Origin: Diphasiastrum complanatum
Taxonomy: Eukaryota; Streptophyta; Lycopodiopsida; Lycopodiales; Lycopodiaceae
DNA length: 64,000 bases
Direction of reading: 5' to 3'
NCBI GenBank assembly: GCA_029204225.1
Contig: CM055093.1
Coordinates: 31,817,777-31,881,776 of the forward strand
A program made the translations under genes and the position numbers. Below the pieces are notes generated by a model. The model did no database searches. It was not told where the DNA came from and saw only the letters and a program-made list of their open reading frames with translations. This document shows, piece after piece, positions 1 to 9,565 of this stretch. Position 1 is the stretch's first letter. Every line of letters begins with the position of its first letter.

Positions 1-295
1 TGATGTAGCTACAGCTTATTAGGATTCTGTAGAGGACAATGAAATGCATATTTGCTTCTTATTGTTTCATGAAATAAGTCCTCATGCAAGGAAACAATTA
101 TAACTAGACATGGACTTTCTGGTATCAATATCTCCTGCCCAATCTGAGTCTGAATAGGTGACTAATGTGAGTGCAGCTTCTGTATTACCATTATAGAAAA
201 AGCATAGTGCTTCATAGCTTGAATGTACTTTAATACTCTTTGGAGAGCCTTCCAATGTTGTAAGCTTGGATTGGACATGTATTACAACAATGTGC
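1..295 (-). pseudogene. Copia RNase H fragment
   Basis: The minus-strand translation contains YSDSDWAGD, the start of the Copia RNase H domain, followed by a region resembling SLSSTES. In-frame stops occur after SSYNCFLA and again in the GLIS region. The rest of the domain is off the left edge. It would have degraded the RNA template during reverse transcription. Confidence 0.75.
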
Positions 296-1090
296 TTACC
301 GATATGCTAGATCAGGTTGTGTGCAGATCATAGAAGACATTATAGATCCGATTATGGACTGATAAGGGTATTTGCACATCTCTTTTTGTTCTGCTTTAGT
401 TTTGGGACACATGTCTTTTGATAGTTTGGATCCTGGATCCATGGGTATGTCTATCGGCTTACAGCCCTCCATGCCATATCTGCGAAGTACATTGATTAAA
501 TAGCCTTCTTGGCCTATATTGATCCTTTTGCTTGCGTGATCTCTGGTGATCTCCATACCAAGTAGGTAATGAACTGGGCCTAAATGAGTCATCTCAAATT
601 CTGTTGAAAGCAAAGATTTTGTTTCGTACAGTAACTAATTTGAATTGATGATGATCAAAGAATCATCAACGTATAAGGCTATTATGACATGGCTTGACCC
701 TTTATACTTGAGATACACATTTGAGTATGCAGAGCAAGAAGTAAAGTTGTGCTACAACAAGAAGTGATTAATTCTTTCATACCAGGACCTAGGAGCTTGC
801 TTGAGGCCATAAAGTGCCTTCTGCAATTTACATAGCATATGCTCCTGACCTTGAAGGACGTAACCTTCTGGTTGATAAATGAAAATATCTTCTTGTATGT
901 ATCCATGAAGGAATGTTGTCTGGACGTCCATCTGATGAATGTCCAAATCCTTTGCAACAGCTATAGCCAGCAATGTTCAAATAGATTGATGCTTTACCAC
1001 TGGACTGAAAGTGTCAGTGTAATATATTCCATATACTTGCTCATATCCCTTAACCACCAATCGAGCTTTTCAATTGGATATTGATCCATC
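296..1090 (-). pseudogene. Copia reverse transcriptase (decayed)
   Basis: Three pieces in order on the minus strand carry RT landmarks: QMDVQTTFLHG and LYGLKQAPRSWYERI around 752-973, the catalytic YVDD box at 662-673, and the C-terminal part ending in IGSIMSSMICTQPDLAYR at 296-613. The catalytic box is intact, but a stop follows IIINSN just downstream and the frame also shifts near 750. RT copies element RNA into cDNA in virus-like particles. This copy cannot make a full enzyme. Confidence 0.82.
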
Positions 1091-1375
1091 TGGCTTGAGC
1101 TTTAGCTTGAAGGTCCATCTAGTATCAATAAATTTTGTACCTGAAGGAGGATTAAGAAGACTCCAAGTCTTGTTCTTCACCAATGAGTTGTACTCAGCAT
1201 CCATGGCAGCTTGTCTGCATCTAACATTGGCCATGCTTCTGCAACAGATGCAGGTTCATCATGACTGATGAACGTCTAAAGGACGAAACGATCAGGTTGT
1301 TGTCGTTGTCGTTTAGATCTTCGAGCTGCAGGTTCTTCAATAGATGACTCTCCTAGGTGAATGACCAAAATGTCT

Positions 1376-2286
1376 TCAAATTGTGGCTGGGCCAATCGAC
1401 GGTAAATGGAGTTGTTGGGACAAACTCCTGCATTTGCTGCTTTTGCTTAAAGTCGTCTTTAAGAAATACTGTATCACGACTGACTGAGATTTGGCCAGTT
1501 TCAACATCTTAGATGCGGTACGTTTAATGTGATTTGAATAGCCAATAAAAATATACTTACACCTGACTGGGTCTAGCTTCTTCCTCAGATTAGATGATAT
1601 TTTTGCATAGCAGAGACATCCAAACACACGTAGGTGTTTAAGGCTTGGTTTGTAACCATAGTTGGTTTCAAACAGAATTTTAGAGTCAATTGCCTTTGTG
1701 CTGGAATAAGTTTGCAGATAGTAGGTTGTAGAAGTTGCTTCAACCCAAAATTTCTTGGGTAATTGAGCATTTGACATCATGGATCATGTTGCTTCCAACA
1801 GAGTTGGATTTTGTCTTTCAGCTACACTGTTCTGTTGCTGTGTGTGGATGGCAGTCAACTGATGGGCACGCCACATGAAGATAAGTAGTCTGCCATTTCA
1901 TCAGGCATGTACTCTCCTCCTGAATCAGAACACATGGTCTTGATCTTCTGACCAATTTGAGTCTCAACAAACTGTTTAAACACTTTGAAACAGTTGAATG
2001 CCTCAAACTTGTTCTTGATGAACATGATTAATATAGAGAGGCCATCAATAAAGGTGATGAAATATAAAGCCTGACCCAAAGAGGGCACGCTCATAGGACC
2101 ACATAAATCACTATGGATTAGTTCAAGAATAGACTTAGCTCTTTTGGCTTGTCCTCTTGGAAATCTTGTTCTAGGTTGTTTCCCTAGTAAGCACATTTTA
2201 CAGACAGTCTGATTTCGGTTGGAGACAACATTAATAGTCATATCCTTGACCATACTATTATGATGCATATAAAAGATAGATCTCAT
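1376..2286 (-). pseudogene. Copia integrase (decayed)
   Basis: The minus-strand frame at 1855-2286 contains HSDLCGP with the first catalytic Asp, and SDSGGEY with the second. The block that should carry the catalytic Glu lies near 1800-1860 in another frame. The frame at 1376-1780 carries the typical C-terminal part, LKHLRVFGCLCYAKI followed by IFIGYSNH. At least one frameshift separates the parts. This domain would insert the cDNA into the host genome. Confidence 0.82.
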
Positions 2287-2310
2287 GTTTATGTGTCCTA
2301 ATATTTGATG

Positions 2311-2739
2311 TCATAAATGAGCATTTGAAGTACTCACATATGTAGTAAGTGCATATTCATGACTCAAAATATAAAAATTATCTTCTCTGTTTGCAGAGAT
2401 GACTTCTTCATAGTTCTTATCCAAAATGGTATATTGTTCTGAATTGAACAAGGCTCTACAGCCTTGATCAATGAGCTTGCTAGCTGACTGTAAATTCTTT
2501 GTCAGTTTGGGTACGTATAGTACATCCTTAAACAAGGTCAACTTACCATTTGGAAGATAAAGGCGTATAGACCCTTTGCCTTCAATTTGCAGTGTACTTG
2601 AGTCACCAAAATAAACATACTTCGGATCTGCTGGTGTGAGATCTTCAAATTGGAACTTACATGGAGTCACGTGCTGAGAAGCACTGGAATCAAGATACCA
2701 ATCCAAGGCATCTCTAATGGGTTCATCTTGTATCATCAA
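2311..2739 (-). pseudogene. Copia protease with altered active site
   Basis: WYLDSSASQHVT occupies the retropepsin active-site position, where intact Copia proteases have DSGAS. Here the Gly is replaced by Ser. Downstream, LYVPKLTKNLQSASKLIDQG is the usual end of the Copia protease domain. The GAG-pre-integrase segment follows to about 2311. The substitution would probably abolish cleavage of the polyprotein. Confidence 0.78.
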
Positions 2740-3240
2740 CGCCTTTTCTTATTCTTGAAAATTTCTGACAGAGTCAGAGCCTTCTTCTTGGTGCTGTTGC
2801 ATTCTTTTTCTTGTTTCATTGTGCTTGAGGATCCGACAGTCTTTGATGTCGTGATTTGATTTCTTGCAATATCTGCAAAAGAGTTTGGCCTTGGCAGGTT
2901 GTTGTTGATTGTGCTGTTGTTGTTGTTCAGTTGAATCTGACTACTCATAGCCTTTGTCTTCTTATCCTTGAAATCCTTCTTCTTGGAATGCTGCTTATTA
3001 GAGTACAAGGCCATTGACTTGGTACTCGAGGTAGATAAACTTTTTCTCCTTACTTCTTCCTATAATAAAGTTGTTGTCAGCTTCTGGAGACAACATAGGA
3101 GTATTGCTCAAAAGCAATACTAGACTGTCGTAGGAGGGAGGAAGACTGACAAGAAGAGATATAGTAGAGTCTTTTTTTGAAATAGGCATTTTTTTGGATT
3201 TTTTCAACTTTCTGAAAATCTACTAAGAAGTAACTCTTGC
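2736..3240 (-). pseudogene. Copia gag C-terminal part with zinc knuckle
   Basis: A CCHC knuckle, CRYCKKSNHDIKDC, is readable on the minus strand around 2830-2880, but in a different frame from the longest ORF there. Upstream, LVSLPPSYDSLVLLLSNTP (2998-3207) matches the usual Copia gag pattern around the SLPPSYD motif. The N-terminal half of gag is missing. Gag packages the element RNA. Confidence 0.7.
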
Positions 3241-3290
3241 AAGCTTCTATGCAAGACTGAGATAGTGTCCTCAGGCTATTGCCACTTGTG

Positions 3291-3592
3291 CGAGAGTTCT
3301 TATCTACTAGATAGGGAGAAATAAAATTATGATGGTTTTTGGCTCACTTTTTCCCTCCAAAATTTTAGATTTCTTGGTTTTTTGAAGTTTTTTGGTATGG
3401 GTGATGATGTGTCAAGCCCTTAGAGGCTGTCTCAGGTCTCCACTACCTCAAACGCCTCCTTCGCTAGCTTCCAATAGATCAATCACAAAAAAACAAGCTA
3501 AAACCACTCTAAACTACCCTCCAAACCACCTAAACCTCAAAAAATAGACCAAAAACAACTAAAAGACAGCTAAACTAGTTAGCAGCAGTCTA
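3291..3592 (-). other. Leader-like sequence downstream of a primer binding site
   Basis: This stretch lies between the primer site at 3593-3610 and the Copia gag relic. On the minus strand it would be the untranslated leader of the element whose LTR is at 3613-4335. No ORF or domain is recognised. The exact join with the Copia relic near 3290 could not be fixed by eye. Confidence 0.4.
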
Positions 3593-3610
3593 TCCCCGAC
3601 AACGGTGCCA
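3593..3610 (-). other. Primer binding site, tRNA-Asp type
   Basis: The minus strand reads TGGCACCGTTGTCGGGGA. It differs at two positions from the usual plant tRNA-Asp-complementary site TGGCGCCGTTGCCGGGGA. It sits two bases inside the LTR at 3613-4335, as expected for a 5' LTR/PBS pair, and primes minus-strand cDNA synthesis. Confidence 0.75.
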
Positions 3611-3612
3611 CT

Positions 3613-4335
3613 TGTAGGGTCGTAGTTTAGCACGAGCCACCCTTCGCCTGCCAAAAGGGCTAGTTCCACGAGGATAGGGCTCTAACTATATTAAGTTGGC
3701 TACTTAGTTGTTTTTCTAACCACATTGCCACTAACACTAATCCCAAACTAATCTACCATCAACCTAACACTAACCCCACAATCCATAAGTGGAGGTGAAA
3801 GGGAAAAAGAGAGAGAGAGGTGAGAGGGAGGTAACTCACAATCTCTTGCTTTAATCTAATGGAGAAACATTAACTAGCATAAATCAATGAAATAGCAAAA
3901 CATAAGAACAATAGAAAGCTTCAAGCAAAGACATTAGACATAAAGCAAAGCTCATGAGGATGATTGTGCTCAAATGGTAGAGTCTCGCCCTCTCAAATAA
4001 GCATGGAAAATGGTGTACAAGAGGTGCCTTTTTATTCTTGGGCAGGCCCTTGCCCCTTGGTTTCTTTTGGCTACTTTAAGGAAGGGAGGATTGAAATCCA
4101 TACCCTTTAAAAGAAACACACTTCAATCGATGGTGCACAAGGAAGCACACCCCACCTACCACCATTTTGACTTTGACTACTAATTAGAGCTTAACAAAAC
4201 TTATTTAACTTAAACTTTGGGCTCTTTTACATTATTTCAATTACATGTCCCAAGTCTAGTTTATTTAAAATACAATATTTTACAAGTGCTTATTGGGCTA
4301 TGGGCTTACACATGCAGGATGCCACGACCCTCACA
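3613..4335 (-). repeat. 5' LTR of a minus-strand, probably Gypsy, element
   Basis: On the minus strand this 723-bp block begins TGTGAGGGTCGT and ends CGACCCTACA, giving TG...CA termini and short inverted terminal repeats. The primer site follows directly, so this is a 5' LTR. No body of this element follows beyond about 300 bp of leader. Its partner LTR is not in the window. Confidence 0.68.
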
Positions 4336-4394
4336 ACTTATTTTCTACTTCCGACTAATTTTATTTATTTACAAGAATTACCCTTAACACAGAG

Positions 4395-4690
4395 AGATGA
4401 AAATTTCTAGCTCTCAAGTAGAGAGAGAAAATACAATGAGTGAACAATTCCAAAAATTGATTTACTCTCAAAAAGATGTATGTATATGGGGAGATTTCAC
4501 TTCCAAATAGTAGTGGCTTGAGTTCTTGCTACACAAAAAAGAATGTATCAACCTCTAAGTTTTATTGGACCCCATAGATTGCACATGTCACCATGATTGG
4601 ACCTAAAGATTTGCACCTCTCAAGATGAGTGGTCCACATGGTTTGCACATCTCAATATGATTTTCCATGGAAATCCATTGAACCATCTGC
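4395..4690 (-). repeat. Diverged LTR fragment related to the Copia LTRs at 19.8 and 61.6 kb
   Basis: Its reverse complement contains GGTCCAAT units followed by AGAGGTG-like text, then CTCTCTCTACTTGAGAGCT. The same order occurs in the LTRs at 19793-20612 and 61644-62362. The copy is degenerate and lacks clear ends. A similarity search with those LTRs would settle its limits. Confidence 0.5.
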
Positions 4691-4699
4691 ACCAATTGT

Positions 4700-5750
4700 G
4701 GCTGTCACGAGATCTTAGGAGCAGAAAGAAGTTGTTGCTGAATCACCTCTTGCAAAATCTATACTAGTCACTAATATCTCTACTGTATCAAGAGTCTATC
4801 CAAATCTCAATTCTGAGAAGAAAAAATACCTTAATATGAGACAGTGGATCAAAGACTTACAAGAGGAAAAATTTCTGGAGAATGCTTAAGCTATAGATGA
4901 GGTTCATATTGTACTTGTGATACCAACAAATTTACTTGATCCTTTCCATAGATCTTGTCAAAGGACTAATGTCAATACTGAATTGCATCACCGCAAAGAG
5001 ACATTTAAGATGACAGAACTAGAGGTGCTACAAACAGATCTGATCATGAATAATCTGTCTAACAAAATGAATATCACATTGGGAGAATTTTTATGGTTGG
5101 TACCTCATGCTAAGGGACATTTTTGGTTACAAGTTGTGCAAGTAATTCACAAAAGGGATTTGGAAAAAATCACATTTGAGAATCAGAAGCAAGCAGTTAA
5201 AGTTGATCCATTGACTTGTATGATCAAGCTAGATATTCATAAGGGAGATGATGATTCTTCCACAACAGATCATACTTGTGACCGAGTAGAAAAGGCATTA
5301 GGAATCCATTATAATTCTCAAACTGATAATATTAACTGGAACCAAGCATTAGCAACTATTGATTGTGCAGCTAGTTACATGTGTTGACATGATGACAAAT
5401 TAGAAATAAATGTCATGCCAACAAAAAAGATCATACTCTTGATATTGCCATCACATATTATGTCAATCTAATAAACGTAGCTTGGATTTTAACCGATCCA
5501 ATTCTGGATCCCATTGAAGATGGACTTATTCCAGTCATTCCTGCTCTACCTTATGATGAGGATGTCGAACTTACTAATGAGAAAATCTTATGACATATGG
5601 ATCCTATGAGATTTGGTGTCAGAAAAAATCTTGATGAACCACTGACAAATTCACCAAAGGCAGTTATTTTAAATGAAGGACAACCAACAAGACCGATGAC
5701 CAAAAAGAAAGTTAAGCAGTATTATAATATGGTTTTAAAGTGAAAAAACT
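4700..5750 (+). pseudogene. Gypsy protease-linker fragment, internally deleted
   Basis: Two segments align with the Gypsy relic at 12.8-16.2 kb. One around 5137-5300 reads QVIHKRDLEKITFENQKQA and resembles QVIHNWDTRKITFENLDRA there. The other, around 5470-5670, reads NVAWILTDPILDPIEDGL and resembles NVAWISTEPILDLIEDEL there. An ORF runs 4917-5387. The active-site part of the protease is missing and stops interrupt the rest. It is probably an old copy of the same Gypsy family. Confidence 0.65.
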
Positions 5751-5776
5751 CATTAAATTGAGGCATTTACAACTGT

Positions 5777-7088
5777 GGATTTGGCACCCTGCATGTGTAA
5801 GTCCAACCCGATGATTACATAGTTATTGGATTGATTTTAAGGTAATAAAGGGACTTTAGGCCAAATTGCGAGAATGAAATATCATAGAGCCTAATAGTCA
5901 AGTTAGTGAATAAAAGTGGGTTCCGTCTCAAATTCAAATTCAAATAAGGAGGGATGTGGGAATTGGCCATTAGGCATTGCGCCCTACAATCCACTATAAA
6001 TAGTAAAGAATTGTAATTTATTTCACATGTTCAATCAAGAAGGTGAAAACTCTACCAAATTGCAATTGGATGTCCTTGCTCCATCTCTTATGGTTTCTTT
6101 GGATGGAGTATTTCAGATAATTTTCAGATATAACTTTAGACATACACTCAAGACTATATCACCTCCCCAAATTCGACAGTTAGGTAGTTAGTTTTTTTTA
6201 CAAAAGACATGGCATGTCTCTCATTTATATCGTGTAGGTGGGATGATTGTTTGACGACATTAACATTTGATCCAAATAAGCCAATGGCATCCGAGTAGGT
6301 ATCAGATCAATTGCCCCTTGTGAGAATATACTACCGTGCGACTATGTTGGGAGGTTCTTGGGAGAAAAAATTCATTACATGGACAACTTGTAATTGGTTG
6401 TTAGGAGCCAATAAGTGCTTTTTGCCACATGACAAAGGTTTTACATTGAGAATTTGGAATTTAAGGAGAAATTCACCCGCCATTCAATAAAGATCCGGTG
6501 TGAGGTGAATCAAAGCCCAAAATAAAGATTCTCATGAGGTGTCATGGGACTGGCACCAATTTTGGTGGGGGATACTGTTGGATGAGGCAAACCGCATCCT
6601 AGTTAATAAGTAAGAGGGATTTGGCACCCTACAAGTGTGAGGCCAACTTGATGATTACATAGTTATTTGATTAATTAGAAGTTAATAAAAGTACATTAGG
6701 CCAAAATGTGAGAATGACATGTCATAGGGCCTAATAGTCAAGTTAGTTAATAAAAGTGGGTCTCCCTAATTTCAAATTCAAATAAGGAGGGAGGTAGAAA
6801 CTTTGAGGCCAAGTGCCCTAAAATCCACTATATATAGTGGTACTTTGTAGTTCATTTCTAATGTTCAACAAAAAAAAACGTGGAAACTCTACCAAATTGC
6901 AATTAGATGTCCTTGCTATTTTTTTCTTGCTCCATCTCTCATGTTTTCTTATAATCTTATTATTATTTGGATTTTCTAGTTGTAAGGATTGAATATTGTT
7001 TTTATTTTAGAGAGATACAAGACCGCACTTAGTTCCTCTTGACAAAGCAAGACTAAAGCTCTTTAAAGCCTTTATTCATAATCCAACA
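5777..7088 (+). mobile_element. Small non-autonomous LTR element, copy 1
   Basis: The block from about 5777 to 6200 and the block 6576 to about 7088 are two diverged copies of one sequence (shared GATTTGGCACCCT, CCACTATA, ACTCTACCAAATTGCAATT). They have the same orientation and lie about 370 bp apart. A purine-rich TGGTGGGGGATAC directly precedes TGTTGGATGAGG at 6576, which fits a polypurine tract and 3' LTR start. The left LTR lacks about its first 50 bp. The internal part has no retroviral ORF. A related copy in the opposite orientation lies at 55265-56264. The right end is uncertain (7015-7088). Confidence 0.62.
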
Positions 7089-8474
7089 AGGTAAAGTACA
7101 ACTGAAAAGTAAAATACAGTACTAAAAAACACCATAAAGCATAACCACTTTCAAGACATCCGATTGATACCTGCCACCATCCCACAAAACAAAACCGCTC
7201 AAGTTAGTTCAGTGAGAAAGACGGGTGTCCTGGCTGAACAACAGTTGTTATTCATGTCCAAAAGAAGCCCAAACTACTTAACAACTTTGAATATCGTTTT
7301 AAAACATAGTCCAATCTTCCCAAACACACAATGTTTTAGCGATAGGCCAAGCTGTTATATCACCATACCAAGGCGAGTGCCATACTGATCAGCTTACGGT
7401 TAATTAGTCCATATCAGTTCGTTTTAATCAAAGAAGAGTATGAAAAGTTTAAACCGTTCAGAGTTTTATTTAGCCAAAAGACTGGTGTGAACACATGTGA
7501 TGGTATTTGAGCAAATCCATGCTATACTGACCCAAGTGACCCTTACAGAGCATAAGGTATGTCATGCACTATTGTCCATACTCCTGAGCATATCCATGCT
7601 TTCCAGTTGTATCTCACCAAGAGTCTAAAGTAACACTAACAGAGGTAAGGTGAAGTGTTGCCATGAATGTTATATCGAAATGACATAACATCCACAATAT
7701 TAGGACATTGTATAAAAAAGATGTAATTAATACTGCGTAAGAGACTGCCAATGTTTATACTGGGTAGTAGGGCAGATCCATGCCATTCTACTACCATAGT
7801 ATAAACTATGATTCTTACACATATCCATGCTATCTAAGATCATATTATTGGAGTCCTTACTGTTACTTTTGATGACCAAATCTTATTTCATGGTACTTTT
7901 TAGTTTAGATTTGAGTGTGGTCTTATGTCGTCTCTTTATTTCGAACAAGGGAACCAGAGAAGAGAAAAGAAAACAAAAGAGAAAGGAAAAAGTGAATTTG
8001 TGCAGAATAATGGTATACCATAGACTATACGGAGCTGAAACTACCATACTTACCGAAGCTGTGAAGAGTTTGTTTAAACTTGGAAAGCGTACCTGAATGG
8101 TTGTAGACATAGCTTCTTCAGAGGCAACCATAGTAGTTCTTAAGTGAAGGAGTTCTTATTCTTTTAGATCATAAAGAAGCCAAGAAACCAATGAGTGAGC
8201 ACATTGCTATGGAGAGTTACATAGAAGCACTTACAAGACATCTTCCGCCTATGCTAGTTAACTTGCATTGCAGAGAACTAGTTGGTTACATACCTTGCAA
8301 AAAACGAGTAGTGGGTTCAAGAATGAACCAAGCAATATTTTGATGAGGCCGGAGCAATGTAATGAGGCTACAGAATGAGATATAATTAGCTTCATATTGT
8401 GAGATCAAAAAGATCTATACACACTATTAAAGAGAGCACATTTGTCAGAAATAAACTTAAAAGAGTCCATCCTA
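7089..8474. other. No gene recognised; loosely repeated ATCCATGC motif
   Basis: The ORFs here are short and look like nothing known. The motif ATCCATGC recurs near 7510, 7587, 7773 and 7822, mostly followed by ATACTG, TTTCC or TATCT, and CCATACT-like words recur between 7370 and 8050. This could be an older part of the palindrome array that follows, but that is not established. Confidence 0.35.
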
Positions 8475-8995
8475 CCATCGCTGGTTGGAGGAGGATGTTG
8501 ATGTGAAAAAGTATGTGAAAAAATAGCAATAGTTTATGGTCCATCGCTGGACAGACAATTACGGATGATCTTAGAGTGTAGGTACATGAAAAGTAGATGG
8601 CCCTCCTGTCCATCGCTGGACAGCAAGGTAAGTATGCGCATAACGGTGAGTTTGTGTAAGACCAATCATGCATAAAGTATCCATCACTGGATAGAACACA
8701 AGCATATACATTATCAACCATAAAATATGCAATAGACAGCGATCTGTCCATCGCTGGACAACGCCCAACCTATACTCAAAAAGTGTGAGAAAAGTGTGCA
8801 TAAATGAGGCAGCCCTCCATCGATGTCTTCTGAATAGTATAGAGCAAATTCTTCCTCAGAAAAATGGTTACTATATCATTGTTATCACCTGCAATCTCAG
8901 AGGATTATCATATAAAAGAAACTATCCATCACTGCCTATTGAGACAGAATGGATGGTTTCGATCATCGACAAGTATCATTGCTATCCATTGCTGG
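8475..8995. repeat. Array of palindromic CCATCGCTGG units, ~68-bp period
   Basis: The core CCATCGCTGG or a close variant occurs at 8475, 8541, 8610, 8681, 8748 and 8817, spaced 66, 69, 71, 67 and 69 bp. Weaker copies lie at 8926 and 8986. The best unit, CTGTCCATCGCTGGACAG (8606-8623), is a perfect 7-bp inverted repeat around a 4-base loop. Sequence between the cores is not obviously conserved. It may be a diverged satellite, a set of protein-binding sites, or hairpins in a transcript. Confidence 0.7.
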
Positions 8996-9489
8996 ACTTC
9001 AATGTATTCTTAACCTCTCACATCCTCTTTGCAACTTGGAGTGATAAATAGCATCGAGAAGTAGAAGATAGACAGAGTATCCTTAGCAGGAGAGTAGAAC
9101 AATTATGAGAGAAGAGTAAAAGAGAAGAAGATATATACCGTAACTTATCAAATCGTTGATCCGTAGGCAAGTAGGGCACATTTTCGACGAGTGACACAGG
9201 AGCAAAACTTCTTGACCAGTGTTATAGAGCAAAAGGGTTGAAGAGAGCATGCACTTATAGTATCCAGTGAGGTAGTAACTTGGAAGGAGCGAGTGGGAGT
9301 GGAAAATTCCATTTCCTTAAACCAACCATTTCAAATTTTTGTGGGAAACCCTCTTAGTTAAGAAAAGGAGCTTTATCATATGCAAGGGTATAATATAGAA
9401 AAAAACTTTGTAAGTTTGAAGGAGCGGTACGTCAGTATTTTTCCACTTTCAGTTAATGCAGAAGGGTGAAATTGAACAAAGGAGCATCC

Positions 9490-9491
<2 letters not shown>

Positions 9492-9562
<71 letters not shown>
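9492..9562 (+). repeat. (GA)n microsatellite
   Basis: About 71 bp of uninterrupted GA, preceded by AGCATCCAT. The same flank precedes the longer (GA)n at 42424. Confidence 0.95.

Positions 9563-9565
<3 letters not shown>

Larger units (their letters stand above)
1..3290 (-). mobile_element. Ty1/copia retrotransposon relic, minus strand, 3' end cut by window edge
   Basis: Reading down the minus strand from about 3290, the order is gag tail, zinc knuckle, protease, integrase, reverse transcriptase, RNase H. This is the Copia order, with integrase ahead of RT. The frame is broken by several stops and frameshifts, so the copy is dead. No LTR of this copy is visible: its 5' end meets unrelated leader sequence near 3290 and its 3' end lies beyond position 1. 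Confidence 0.88.

Noticed and set aside
8475-8995. CRISPR-like array (repeats separated by unique spacers)
   Set aside because: The setting is a plant nuclear genome, the conserved core is only about 10-18 bp, it varies between units, the intervals are about 50-58 bp, and there are no cas-like genes.
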